Assembly: GCA_028698615.1 (NCBI GenBank)
Contig: JAQVWF010000013.1
Span: forward strand, 1 to 64,000
DNA: 64,000 bases
DNA from: Syntrophorhabdaceae bacterium
Lineage (GTDB): Bacteria > Desulfobacterota > Syntrophorhabdia > Syntrophorhabdales > Syntrophorhabdaceae
Direction: 5' to 3'
A program made the position numbers and the translations under genes. This document shows, piece after piece, positions 44,282 to 52,966 of the stretch; the first letter of the stretch is position 1, and each line of letters opens with the position of its first letter. Below the pieces are notes generated by a model. It did not search any database, was not told the origin of the DNA, and saw only the letters and a list, made by a program, of their open reading frames with translations.

Positions 44282-45682
44282 TCACCCCGTGCTCTTGAGG
44301 ACCGTCAATGTTTCGAGGTGGGAGGTGTGGGGGAAGAGATCGAAGGGGGCGATGAGCTCGATCGCATAGCCTGCCGCGGTGAATCTGCCGAGGTCCCGCG
44401 CGAGGGTGGCCGGGTTGCAGGAAACATATATGAGTGTTCCCGGGGCAAGTGTGGTGATGAGGCCCGTGCCTTGCGGGCTGACGCCGCTTCTAGGGGGATC
44501 TATGACCACGAGGTCAGGTCTTCCCAGACCCCTGCCCATGACTATATTCTCGACCTTTCCCGCAAGAAAGGAGCAATTGACGATGCCGTTCATTAAAGCG
44601 TTCTCACGGGCGTTCTCTATGTTCGCCTTGAGGGAATCCACGCCCACGACGTTCCTGGTGTGCCGGGAGAGCACGAGCTCCATGGGGGCCATGCCGCAGT
44701 AAAGGCCGAGAATGTTTCCCGCCTTTAAAGTCGCGGCAATACGTTCCACCCGCTCGCAGATCAGGGCGGCCCCCGCCGGGTTTGGCTGGAAGAATGAGGC
44801 CGGGTAGACACGAAAGACAAGGCCCGCCAGTGACTCTTCAATATAACGCTCCCCGGCTTCGTGGCGAAGATGGCCGTAATCGATGTAGGACCCGGGGCGG
44901 TCGTTGACGGCCCTCCAGAGGCTTGAGACGTTCGGAGCCTCTTTGGTGAGGCGCCGGTAGAGTTCATCCATGCCGTGGGGCTCGGCGCCTTTCGTCTCGA
45001 GGATGACCATTACCCGCCCCGTCGCCTTGGATTCCCGAAGGACGAGGTGCCGCAGGGTCCCCCTTTTTGACCGCTCGTCATAGGGAAAAAGCCCTTCGGA
45101 ATGAACGTGGTCCTCGATGACGGCGAGTATCTTCCCCAGGCCTTCAGAGAAGATCCTGCAGCGGGGCACGGGAAGAACGCCGGGAGGGCGTAAGCCGCCG
45201 GGTGCCGTATTCTCACGCATTCCCGCAATGACGTTGTTTCCATGGTAGCCGAAGGACAGCTCTATCTTGCTCCTGTAGAAGTATGTCTGAGGAGAAGGGG
45301 TGATCTCTTCGAACCGGTCTTCGGCCAGGTCAAGGCGGCCGATCCTTCTCAGTGATTCCTTGAGGTGGGAGGCCTTCATTTCGAGCTGTTTCGTGTAATC
45401 CATGGACTGGATGGTGCAGCCCCCGCACGCCCCGAAATGGGGGCACGCCGGTTCGACGCGCCAGGGCGATGGTTCTTCGATGGCGACGACCTCGCCGTAG
45501 CCGAAGCGCTTTTCCCTCTTTATGATACGGATGACCGCCCTGTCGCCGGGTATGGTGCCGGGAACGAATACCACGAAGTCGTCGGCCTTTGCCACCCCGG
45601 CATCGCCGGGCATGGCGATATCGGTGACGGTGACGCTCAGGGTGGGCCTTTCGTTCGAAGGGGGGTTCTGTCTATGGCTCAT
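44282..45682 (-). CDS. 23S rRNA/tRNA (uracil-C5)-methyltransferase, RlmD/TrmA family
   Basis: The enzyme makes 5-methyluridine in rRNA or tRNA. The 466-residue protein has a TRAM domain (about 10-75), Fe-S Cys in CPHFGACGGCTIQSMDY, a SAM-binding core with NILGLYCGMAPMELVLSR, and catalytic motifs DPPRSGVSPQG and YVSCNPATLARDL with the nucleophilic Cys. Several paralogues exist in this family, so the exact target base is not called. Its start overlaps the end of the histidine kinase gene by 11 bases. Confidence 0.9.
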   Translation of the reverse strand: MSHRQNPPSNERPTLSVTVTDIAMPGDAGVAKADDFVVFVPGTIPGDRAVIRIIKREKRFGYGEVVAIEEPSPWRVEPACPHFGACGGCTIQSMDYTKQLEMKASHLKESLRRIGRLDLAEDRFEEITPSPQTYFYRSKIELSFGYHGNNVIAGMRENTAPGGLRPPGVLPVPRCRIFSEGLGKILAVIEDHVHSEGLFPYDERSKRGTLRHLVLRESKATGRVMVILETKGAEPHGMDELYRRLTKEAPNVSSLWRAVNDRPGSYIDYGHLRHEAGERYIEESLAGLVFRVYPASFFQPNPAGAALICERVERIAATLKAGNILGLYCGMAPMELVLSRHTRNVVGVDSLKANIENARENALMNGIVNCSFLAGKVENIVMGRGLGRPDLVVIDPPRSGVSPQGTGLITTLAPGTLIYVSCNPATLARDLGRFTAAGYAIELIAPFDLFPHTSHLETLTVLKSTG

Positions 45683-47531
45683 CGATGGAGGCCGGACGTT
45701 TCCTGACCGGGAAGGATACGCTGAAGGTTGTCCCGCCTGAACTGAGACATTCCTCCTTGCTCTTTATGGAGGGGCATTGGGAGATGTCTCCCGGGCACAG
45801 GCGCTGGTCCGTGGGAATGTGGACGCAGCGGTTGCTTTCGAAGGTGATGTCGAAACCGAAGCGCATGGAATAGTATTTCGTTCTCAGGAGGTCGAGTCCT
45901 TTTCCTCCTGCGCCGAACTCAAGAGGTCTCTTCGATGAATAAAGGTCTGTCTCCTTTGCGTGATGCAATCCATCGAGGAGATGCCGCTTATTCTCTTCGG
46001 TAATGCCCACGCCGGTGTCGGTGACATTGAGGACGATGCGGTCGTCCTTCTGTTCGAGACCGATCCTGATCGAGCCGCCGTCAGGTGTGTTCTCGATGGC
46101 GTTCTTTATAAGGCCTTCGGCGATGTCTTTAAGGATCTGGGGGTCCATGGAGATGAAGAGATCGTTGGCCCCGTCCACCTTGATGTCGAGGTCGCGTCCG
46201 GACAACCGGCCCTTCATGCGATCCACGACGGAAACGACGGAGGTGTAAAGGTCGATGGACTGGAAGAATTGCGTGCTTGCCGCGAAATACTGGTCCACCC
46301 ATTTTCTCAGAGCGCTCCAGTGGGCGCGGACATCGGAAGGCACCTCCGAAAGGCTCTCCATCCGCTGCCACAGCCTGTCAAGGTCGCCCACGAGCATTAC
46401 AGCCTCGAGTTCCTGGGAAAGCCTGAATATCTGGTCCGTTTCGCGGGAGATGTTGAAAAGTCTCTGGAGGTTGCGTTCCACGGAATCGACAAGCTCCCGT
46501 ATCGCTCCGTATTGTGGCGTGGGTTCAAGCTTTCGTTTTATGAGCCTCATGCTTCCCTGGATAACGGATAGAGGTGTCTTGAGCTCATGAGAGATGTGAT
46601 TGACGGCCTTTGTCTTGGCCCGGTTGAGGCCCTCCAGGGCGTTGCGGGATTCTATGAGGGCCTGTTCCGCTTCCTTGCGTTCGGTGACATCCCTGAGATA
46701 GACGAGGTACACCGTGGCGTTGCGATAGGGTATGATCGCGGCGGAGACCTCAACATAGAGTATCCGGCCCCTCTTCGTGATACCCTTGAACTCGTAGCGC
46801 GACGGCACCGGTTCACCACTCTGGCGGCGCAGGTTGATCTCGCTCACCTTCGCTATCTCGTCGGGATGGACGATGAGAAGAACCGGCTTGCCGATGGCCT
46901 CCTCGGGCGAATCGTACTCGAACATCTCCACGAAGCGCCTGTTGACGTACTGATTGATGTTGCCCTGGATGATGGCCACGGCGTCGTTGGAGTTTTCGAT
47001 GGCTGTCCGGTAACGCTCCTCGCTCTCCTGGAGGCTCGCCTCGGCCTTCTTTCGTTCCGTGATGTCCAGCATGGTGCCTTCGTAATAACGTATCTTGTTG
47101 GCGGCGTCACGAACGGGGTGTATGTTCATGGATATCCAGTGAATGCTGCCATCCTTGCCGTACATCCGGGTTTCGAAGTTCTGGAGCGAACCCTGCCGGT
47201 TCATCTTTTCAATGCTCCGGGCGCGGTCGGCGCGGTCAACGTAGAGCTGGCTGGAGATATCGGTGACGGAATCGATAAGGTCCTGGGGTGAATCATACCC
47301 GTGGACGCGGGCGAGGGAAGGGTTTGCGCTGAGAAAACGACCCTCGACGCTTGTCTGAAAGATGCCCTCTATGGCATCCTCGAAGATGCGCCGATACTTC
47401 TCTTCGGTTTTGCGCAGGGCCGCTTCAACCTCCCTGTGCTCGGCCTGGGCGGTTTCCAGCTCACCAATGCGTCTCTTAAGCTCTTCGATCTCGGCAAGAA
47501 GCGCGTCTCTGGTTTTTTCCTGTTCTGACAT
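45672..47531 (-). CDS. PAS sensor histidine kinase with Cys-rich C-terminal insert
   Basis: This 619-residue soluble kinase has an N-terminal coiled coil (about 1-45), two PAS domains (about 45-165 and 170-290, the first with IFEDAIEGIFQTSVEGRFLS, close to PAS 3 of the hybrid kinase at 20718), the HisKA motif HISHELKTPLS, N box GLIKNAIENTPDGGS and DTGVGIT. Between the G2-like GAGGKGLDLLR and the final strand it has an insert with four Cys (CVHIP, RLCPG, SQCPS, EECLS). Metal or redox sensing is possible. No response regulator is adjacent. Confidence 0.9.
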   Translation of the reverse strand: MSEQEKTRDALLAEIEELKRRIGELETAQAEHREVEAALRKTEEKYRRIFEDAIEGIFQTSVEGRFLSANPSLARVHGYDSPQDLIDSVTDISSQLYVDRADRARSIEKMNRQGSLQNFETRMYGKDGSIHWISMNIHPVRDAANKIRYYEGTMLDITERKKAEASLQESEERYRTAIENSNDAVAIIQGNINQYVNRRFVEMFEYDSPEEAIGKPVLLIVHPDEIAKVSEINLRRQSGEPVPSRYEFKGITKRGRILYVEVSAAIIPYRNATVYLVYLRDVTERKEAEQALIESRNALEGLNRAKTKAVNHISHELKTPLSVIQGSMRLIKRKLEPTPQYGAIRELVDSVERNLQRLFNISRETDQIFRLSQELEAVMLVGDLDRLWQRMESLSEVPSDVRAHWSALRKWVDQYFAASTQFFQSIDLYTSVVSVVDRMKGRLSGRDLDIKVDGANDLFISMDPQILKDIAEGLIKNAIENTPDGGSIRIGLEQKDDRIVLNVTDTGVGITEENKRHLLDGLHHAKETDLYSSKRPLEFGAGGKGLDLLRTKYYSMRFGFDITFESNRCVHIPTDQRLCPGDISQCPSIKSKEECLSSGGTTFSVSFPVRKRPASIDEP

Positions 47532-47629
47532 GAGGCCTCGAAAAAGACAGGTTATACGTAATGGGAATGCGAATGGGTATTGTCAGGTTTTGCCCATCAC
47601 CTATGACCTTTTCGTTTAAAAACAGTTCT

Positions 47630-47658
47630 ATTATAAGTTGTTTGATCAAGGATAACAA
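47630..47658 (-). promoter_or_regulatory. Promoter of the PAS histidine kinase gene
   Basis: On the - strand TTGTTA (47658-47653), 17 bases and TATAAT (47635-47630), about 100 bases before the kinase ATG. Confidence 0.5.
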
Positions 47659-47747
47659 GATGACAGGGGCGAGGGGGGATAAAAAGATCAGTCAATAGTC
47701 GCGCATCGCGCAAGGGCCGCAGCACATCTCGCCAGGCTCCAAAGGCC

Positions 47748-47776
47748 TTGTCAGAACCTCCGGGTTCCATTATACT
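47748..47776 (+). promoter_or_regulatory. Promoter of the TPP-enzyme gene
   Basis: TTGTCA (47748-47753), 17 bases and TATACT (47771-47776). The expected leader of about 90 bases includes the heptamer inverted repeat at 47791-47862. Confidence 0.55.
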
Positions 47777-47790
47777 GAAATGAAAAACGG

Positions 47791-47862
47791 GTCATGGGTG
47801 ATGGGTTATGGGAAGAAATGCTTTAGACTTTTTCCCTATTACCCATGACACATAACCTGCTT
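47791..47862 (+). repeat. GGGTNAT heptamers and their inverted partner in a leader
   Basis: GGGTCAT, GGGTGAT and GGGTTAT are consecutive from 47791, followed by GGGAAG. Thirty bases on, CCTATTACCCATGAC pairs with GTCATGGGTGATGGG, with two mismatches. The RNA leader of the TPP-enzyme gene can thus fold into a long hairpin ending close to the GGGAGG ribosome-binding site. Confidence 0.6.
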
Positions 47863-47875
47863 CATTGGGAGGCCC

Positions 47876-49435
47876 ATGAACGGCGCGAAACTGGTCTTGA
47901 GGACGGCGGTTCTGAATGGTATCGATATCTGCTTCGCCAACGCGGGGACAACGGAGATACCCCTTGTTGCGGCCCTTGACGGTGAGCCCGGGATAAAGGC
48001 CGTCCTCGGTCTTTTCGAAGGGGTATGCACGGGGGCCGCCGACGGCTACGGGCGGGTGCTGGACAGGCCGGCGATGGCGCTCCTCCACCTGGGCCCCGGT
48101 TTCGCCAACGGGATAGCGTGCCTTCACAACGCGCGACGGGCAAAGGCGCCGGTCGTGAACATCATCGGGGAGCACGCATCGTGGCACCGTGATGCGGACC
48201 CGCCCCTCAATATGGACATCAATGCGATGGCGGGGGCCGTTTCGGGGTGGAAAAGGACGTGCAGGAGTCCCCGAAGCCTTTCCCGGGACACGGCGGCGGT
48301 GATAGCGGCGAGCGCCCGAGGGCAGATAGCGAGCCTTATCATCCCCAACGACCATCAGTGGGCCGATTGCACCGGTATTCCCATTGTGAAAGCGTCCCCG
48401 TTCTCCGAACCCATCGACACCGAAGCGGTCAGCCGGGCCGCAAAGGGCCTGCGCAGGGGCAAGAGAACCGCAATGATACTGGGGGGCCGGGCACTGCGCA
48501 AAAAGGGCCTGATGATGGCGGCGCGTATCCGTGCCGCAACGGGCTGCGATCTTCTGGCGAACAGTTTTCCCGGTTACATGGATCGCGGGGGCCCGCTGCC
48601 GTCGGTCACGAGGATCCCCTATTTCCCGGAGGCCGCAATGGAGCTGATGGCGAGATACGATACGGTGGTCCTTGCAGGTGCTCCGGACCCCGTCACTTTC
48701 TTCGGATACGAGGGTATCCCCAGTTATGTCATCCCCGAGGCGGTCCTGAAGATAGCCGTGCACAGCCCCGGGCAGGACATGAACGCACTGCTCGAGTGCC
48801 TCGCCGATTCCGTTGGCAGGGCAAAGAGGTCCGCCGTCGGCACCGGTGACGCCGGGAAGGGAAAAAGACCTTCCCTTCCTTCCGGCCGGCTCACTCCTGA
48901 TATAGTCTCCTCCGTCATAGCCGCTTTGCAGCCCGAGGATGGGATCGTTGTCGACGAGGGGCTTACGACCTCCTTCCCTTACTACCCCATTTCCCATGGA
49001 TGTGCCCCCCACGGCTTCATGACCATCGCGGGAGGGGCCATCGGCTACGGAATGCCCTGTGCCGCCGGAGCGGCGCTCGCCGCGCCAGGGCGGCCCATCA
49101 TCAACATCCAGGCGGACGGCAGCGCCATGTATACCGTTCAGGCCCTCTGGACGATGGCGCGGGAAGGCCTGAATATTACGACCCTCCTGTGCAACAACGG
49201 AGGATACCGCATCATTGGCATGGAACTGGAGCGGGCGGGTCTCGTGGACCTCACGGAGGTTAGCCGCCGCCTCGTTGACATCGACGGTCCCGCCATAGAC
49301 TGGACCTCCCTTTCCACGGGCCTTGGCGTCCCCGCAACCCGAGTGGCGGACGCCGCCGGCCTGGCACGGGAGATGAAGAGGGCCATGAGTGAGGAGGGGC
49401 CTCATCTTATCGAAATGATGGTAGTGCAGGGATAA
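47876..49435 (+). CDS. TPP-dependent enzyme, acetolactate synthase/benzoylformate decarboxylase type
   Basis: The 519-residue protein has the three-domain fold of TPP decarboxylases. The N-terminal domain carries the cofactor-activating Glu in GLFEGVCTGAADGYGR and a His in LLHLGPGFANG at the place of an active-site His of benzoylformate decarboxylase. The C-terminal domain has the TPP motif in QADGSAMYTV ... LLCNNGGYRI, with Ala where Gly is usual in GDG. It is shorter than IlvB and has no ilvN partner, so a catabolic 2-oxoacid decarboxylase or carboligase is more likely than valine synthesis. GGGAGG precedes the ATG. Confidence 0.82.
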   Translation: MNGAKLVLRTAVLNGIDICFANAGTTEIPLVAALDGEPGIKAVLGLFEGVCTGAADGYGRVLDRPAMALLHLGPGFANGIACLHNARRAKAPVVNIIGEHASWHRDADPPLNMDINAMAGAVSGWKRTCRSPRSLSRDTAAVIAASARGQIASLIIPNDHQWADCTGIPIVKASPFSEPIDTEAVSRAAKGLRRGKRTAMILGGRALRKKGLMMAARIRAATGCDLLANSFPGYMDRGGPLPSVTRIPYFPEAAMELMARYDTVVLAGAPDPVTFFGYEGIPSYVIPEAVLKIAVHSPGQDMNALLECLADSVGRAKRSAVGTGDAGKGKRPSLPSGRLTPDIVSSVIAALQPEDGIVVDEGLTTSFPYYPISHGCAPHGFMTIAGGAIGYGMPCAAGAALAAPGRPIINIQADGSAMYTVQALWTMAREGLNITTLLCNNGGYRIIGMELERAGLVDLTEVSRRLVDIDGPAIDWTSLSTGLGVPATRVADAAGLAREMKRAMSEEGPHLIEMMVVQG

Positions 49436-49540
49436 AGAGATAATAGCCAGGTGGGAAGATAATTTCCAATCACGAAATTCCAACGACCAATATAGAGAAA
49501 TAATGACCAATGTCCGGGCACAAGACCCCCCGCTCCATCT

Positions 49541-49554
49541 TGGTCATTGGTGAT
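49541..49554. repeat. TGGTCAT/TGGTGAT heptamer pair
   Basis: TGGTCAT (49541-49547) and TGGTGAT (49548-49554) lie just beyond the end of the GNAT gene, with the inverse ATGACCAATG at about 49503-49512. The two arms bracket a 28-base loop. Confidence 0.65.
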
Positions 49555-49562
49555 TGTCTTTA

Positions 49563-50054
49563 CTATATCAATTTTTGAAAATAGACCACGTCGAAGACCC
49601 GCCCTTTCTTCTGGCCAACTTCCCTCAAGCGGCCGCATTCGGAAAAGCCGTTCTTTGCGTGAAATTGGATGCTTTGTTCATTAAGGGATGAGACGTTTGC
49701 AAGGATCGAATGGATCCCTTTCTCCTTTCCCATATCGAGGAGATAATCAAGAATCGCTTTGCCGATACCCTGACCCATGAATTCAGGTTTGAGAAAATAG
49801 GTGATCTCGGCGGTCTTAAAGAAAGCAGGCAGGGGATTGTAGGGCCGCAGGAGCCCAAAGCCGGCCACGACGCCCTCCTCGGTCCTGGCGGCAACCGTTG
49901 GGTACCCGTTGCTCATAATGAGAAGCATATCGAGGAAATCATCAGGAAGCGGAACCTCCGGATAAGCCGCAAAGGTATTCTCAATATAATAGTTGAATAT
50001 CTCCATGACGGCCAGGCGATCATCGGCAGTGATAGGCGATAAGGTTATTACCAT
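49563..50054 (-). CDS. GNAT N-acetyltransferase, phosphinothricin-acetyltransferase-like
   Basis: The 163-residue protein has the GNAT fold of the PAT group: TADDRLAVMEIFNYYIENTF at the start, the acetyl-CoA loop MGQGIGKAILDYLL, and NEQSIQFHAKNGFSECGRL near the end. PAT-like enzymes acetylate free amines of amino acids or small toxins; the substrate is not known. The ATG at 50054 has GGAAAGGA upstream; the longer open frame is not family-like. Confidence 0.85.
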   Translation of the reverse strand: MVITLSPITADDRLAVMEIFNYYIENTFAAYPEVPLPDDFLDMLLIMSNGYPTVAARTEEGVVAGFGLLRPYNPLPAFFKTAEITYFLKPEFMGQGIGKAILDYLLDMGKEKGIHSILANVSSLNEQSIQFHAKNGFSECGRLREVGQKKGRVFDVVYFQKLI

Positions 50055-50153
50055 GTCTGTCCTTTCCGGGGGTTCAATGGTCCAAAAGTCATTGTTTCTC
50101 GCGGAGGGTTCCTGTGTCGTTTCAAGCAATTGAACCATGGAACCATGGAGCCG

Positions 50154-50843
50154 TCACTTCCTGACTTCTCCCGATTCCGCGTCTACCTTGACTATCCAGT
50201 GGTCGCCGGACTGGCAGCGGCCTTCTGATTTTCCCCTGTAGCCGCAGGTTCTCTTGATGACCCAGATGGGCCTGTCGTTTCGCTGGTCATACCTGAGTTC
50301 GTAACTGTAGCTGTCGGTCTCGGCCGGCTGGTATTGCCTGTGCGTGTTGGCTATCTCCTCGGCGCGCTGCGGACTGATGACTATTCTCTCCTCGGGGATG
50401 GAAAACCCACGGAAATGTATCTCCTTTGAAACATGGATCCCCGCATCCGCCCCCTTTACACCAGCCTCTACCATGCGGATCGTGACGGATCGCCCCCTGC
50501 AAGCCCTGGGGCCTATTTCTTCCTCGTCGACCGTCGCCAGGCTCTTGTCGCAACGCACGATCTGGGCCTCCCATACCGGCGCCCGCCCGCTGCGTCCGTC
50601 AAAGCCCACTACGGGTACGGAGATGATCCTTCGCACCCGCAATCTGTAGCCTGCCCACTTCGTTCCTTCCTCGCGGCCTTTTGCCCAGAATTCTTCAAAT
50701 GTGATGCCCCGGACATCCTTTCCCGTGCAGAGCGATTTGCGCCGCGCGGCTTCGACGGGGAAGGGGAAGAATAACGCACCCGCCATGAAAAGAACCACCG
50801 CAAGACATGTGTATCTGTGCCAAAGGACAACATTCTGTGTCAT
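50154..50843 (-). CDS. Exported protein of unknown function
   Basis: The 229-residue protein has a signal peptide (about 1-34, hydrophobic LAVVLFMAGALFF, probable cleavage near VEAARR). The mature part has six Cys, including CTGKDVRG, RCDKS, ACRGRS, TCGYRGKSEGRCQSG. The C-terminal stretch with YDQRNDRPIWVIKR and WIVKVDAESGEV resembles a PepSY-like unit. Two or three disulfides in the periplasm are plausible. I know no function. The ATG at 50843 is favoured over a TTG one codon upstream. Confidence 0.65.
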   Translation of the reverse strand: MTQNVVLWHRYTCLAVVLFMAGALFFPFPVEAARRKSLCTGKDVRGITFEEFWAKGREEGTKWAGYRLRVRRIISVPVVGFDGRSGRAPVWEAQIVRCDKSLATVDEEEIGPRACRGRSVTIRMVEAGVKGADAGIHVSKEIHFRGFSIPEERIVISPQRAEEIANTHRQYQPAETDSYSYELRYDQRNDRPIWVIKRTCGYRGKSEGRCQSGDHWIVKVDAESGEVRK

Positions 50844-50923
50844 CAAAGCCGCGATCCCCCTGAGATCCTCTACTTTTTGCTATCATACAACGAAAGGGGA
50901 CCGAATAAAAGGTTATTGGAAGT

Positions 50924-50937
50924 TGGTCATTGGTCAT
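50924..50937. repeat. TGGTCAT heptamer pair overlapping the ygiQ stop
   Basis: Two tandem TGGTCAT units (50924-50930, 50931-50937). The ygiQ stop at 50927-50929 lies inside, and its last residues NDQ are encoded by the repeat, exactly as in gatA. Confidence 0.75.
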
Positions 50938-52792
50938 TGTTCTTCAGAAGCCTTTTCCCCGGAAGAAGCTTGTGAAGGAGGTGTTCTTTTTTGAGGAGTT
51001 TCAGGGCCTCCCTGACAAGGGGGGTGTTCTTCGGGTTCTTGTACTGGATCAGGGCGCGGTGCATCTTTCGCTCACGGAAGGTTTTGGGGACGTAGACGCT
51101 TTTCCCTGTGAAAGGATCCTTTTCTGTATGATAGATGGTGCCGGAAAGGGTCATTGGCAGGGGCATGAAATCCTGTATCTGCTCGGGATGGATCCCCAGT
51201 TCGCCGAGTTTCAACGCGAGGGAGAGAGAATCTTCGAGGGTACCGCCGGGGTGGGAACTGATGAAGTAGTTTACCAGGTATTGGTCTTTTCCCAGGCTTT
51301 TGCATATCGACCGGTAGAGGGCACAGAATTGCTCGTACACGGAAAAGGCGGGTTTGTTCATGATATCGAGGACCCTTTGCGAGCAATGTTCCGGTGCCAC
51401 CTTCATCCGGCCGCTCACATGGTCCTTGCAGATCTTTTCGAAGTAGTCCCGGGCCTTCTGGTCGACAAGAAGATCATGGCGGAAGCCGCTTTCGATGAAT
51501 ACATGCCTGACGCCCGGCAGGGTGCGGAGCCTGCCGTAGAGGGAGAGGCCCCTTTCGTATCCCGGTTTGAGGCTCTTGCAGGGCGAAGGTGTGAGGCAGT
51601 GGCGGGTATTGCAGGCACCCGACCCATACCATCTGCCGCAGACCGCGCCGTAGAGGTTGGCGGTCGGGCCGCCCACATCCGTTATGGTGCCCCGAAAATC
51701 CCTTTTCCTCGTGAGCGCCTCCGCTTCCTTCAATATCGAGGATTCGCTTCGCGACGAGACTATTCTTCCCTGGTGGAGAGAAAGGCCGCAGAATGAACAC
51801 TCGCCGGGACAGCCCCGGTGGGAGATGAGGGAGAAGCGCACCGTCTCGAAACCGGGGACGCCGCCCGCCCTGTCATAGGAAGGATGCCAGCCGCGTGCAT
51901 AGGGAAACTCGTAGATAGTGTCGAGGCTTTTCGTCTCGGGCGGGATGGCGGGGGGATACTGGATGACGTAGCGGTTGGCATGCTTCTGCGTCAGCGTTCT
52001 TCCCCTGAAAGGGTCCTGGTTCTCCACAATGACCCGGAAGGCCTCATTGAACCTGTCAGGATCATCCCTGACCTCCTCATAAGATGGGATCTCAAGCATT
52101 TCCCATCCCCCGCATTCGACATTATCAGGGAAAGGATTCAGCACCTCCTCCGGCCTGGAACCTGGAACCTGGAACCTGGAACCGGCTATTACGGCCGTCC
52201 CCCTGATCCCGTGGAGCGTCTCGCCCGCCGCGATCCGCCGCGCGATCTCGACCACCTGGGCTTCACCCATGCCATATACGAGGATGTCTGCCCGGCTGTC
52301 GAGGAGAATGGACCGCCGAACCTCGTCCTTCCACCAGTCATAGTGCGCAAACCGTCGCAGGCTTGCCTCTATGCCGCCAAGCACGATGGGAACGTCCTTG
52401 AATGCTTCGCGGGCCCTGTTGGCGTAGACGATCGCCGCATGGTCGGGTCGCAGCCCCGGTCTCCCCCCTGGCGAATAATTGTCGCTTGGCCGCGGGCGCT
52501 TGTGTGCCGTATAGTTGGCGACCATGGAATCCATGTTGCCGGCTGTTATCCCGAAGAAAAGGCGCGGCCTTCCGAGTCGCTTGAAATCCCGGGCGCTCGT
52601 GAAGTCCGGTTGGGCTATGATGCCGACGTTGAGTCCCGTTGCCTCGAGAACGCGACCGATGACGGCGGCGCCGTAGGAAGAATGGTCCACGTATGCGTCG
52701 CCGGTCACGAGGATGACGTCGAGACCGTCCCAGCCCTTTTTTTGGACTTCCTCTGGTGTCATGGGGAGGAAAGGTATTGTCATTGGCCTCAT
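50927..52792 (-). CDS. ygiQ: YgiQ-family radical SAM protein
   Basis: The 621-residue protein has an N-terminal B12-binding-like/UPF0313 region ([21 protein letters not shown]) and a radical SAM core with the cluster motif [10 protein letters not shown]. The C-terminal part contains [16 protein letters not shown] and [20 protein letters not shown]. The biochemical role of YgiQ is unknown. I start it at the ATG at 52792; one at 52783 is also possible. Two oddities are clear: a 28-base array of CCTGGAA inside the gene (52154-52181), and a stop codon given by an ATGACCA repeat. Confidence 0.92.
   Translation of the reverse strand: MRPMTIPFLPMTPEEVQKKGWDGLDVILVTGDAYVDHSSYGAAVIGRVLEATGLNVGIIAQPDFTSARDFKRLGRPRLFFGITAGNMDSMVANYTAHKRPRPSDNYSPGGRPGLRPDHAAIVYANRAREAFKDVPIVLGGIEASLRRFAHYDWWKDEVRRSILLDSRADILVYGMGEAQVVEIARRIAAGETLHGIRGTAVIAGSRFQVPGSRPEEVLNPFPDNVECGGWEMLEIPSYEEVRDDPDRFNEAFRVIVENQDPFRGRTLTQKHANRYVIQYPPAIPPETKSLDTIYEFPYARGWHPSYDRAGGVPGFETVRFSLISHRGCPGECSFCGLSLHQGRIVSSRSESSILKEAEALTRKRDFRGTITDVGGPTANLYGAVCGRWYGSGACNTRHCLTPSPCKSLKPGYERGLSLYGRLRTLPGVRHVFIESGFRHDLLVDQKARDYFEKICKDHVSGRMKVAPEHCSQRVLDIMNKPAFSVYEQFCALYRSICKSLGKDQYLVNYFISSHPGGTLEDSLSLALKLGELGIHPEQIQDFMPLPMTLSGTIYHTEKDPFTGKSVYVPKTFRERKMHRALIQYKNPKNTPLVREALKLLKKEHLLHKLLPGKRLLKNNDQ
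52154..52181. repeat. Four tandem CCTGGAA heptamers inside ygiQ
   Basis: Four exact copies of CCTGGAA run from 52154 to 52181. On the coding (-) strand they are read in frame as SRFQVPGSR. Similar heptamers elsewhere in the window are intergenic, so this one appears to have landed in a coding region without breaking the frame. Confidence 0.85.
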
Positions 52793-52966
52793 TGTAGCAG
52801 AATTGACGGGAAAGGGGAAACCGGGATGGTCGGCAGCGAACAAGAAGGATGCCCTGCGGGACATTGGTTAACGTGGACAAGGGTGTTGCAGGAAAAACGT
52901 ATTCCTGATATAAACCATAAGGCCGTCGCAAGACAACCAATTAATAAAAAGCCGTCGGGGGTGGCA

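Larger units (their letters stand above)
47532..47875. other. 344-base divergent gap with two promoters and heptamer leader
   Basis: No gene is seen. The - strand kinase promoter lies at 47630-47658 and the + strand promoter of the TPP enzyme at 47748-47776. The leader of the latter holds GGGTCAT, GGGTGAT, GGGTTAT heptamers and an inverted partner. Confidence 0.5.

Noticed and set aside
47792-49510. 572-residue - strand frame
   Set aside because: Antisense shadow of the TPP-enzyme gene, which has clear motifs.
51818-52966. Long + strand frame running into the ATPase/GNAT gene
   Set aside because: It is antisense to ygiQ over most of its length and its translation is unlike any family; the true start is near 52967.
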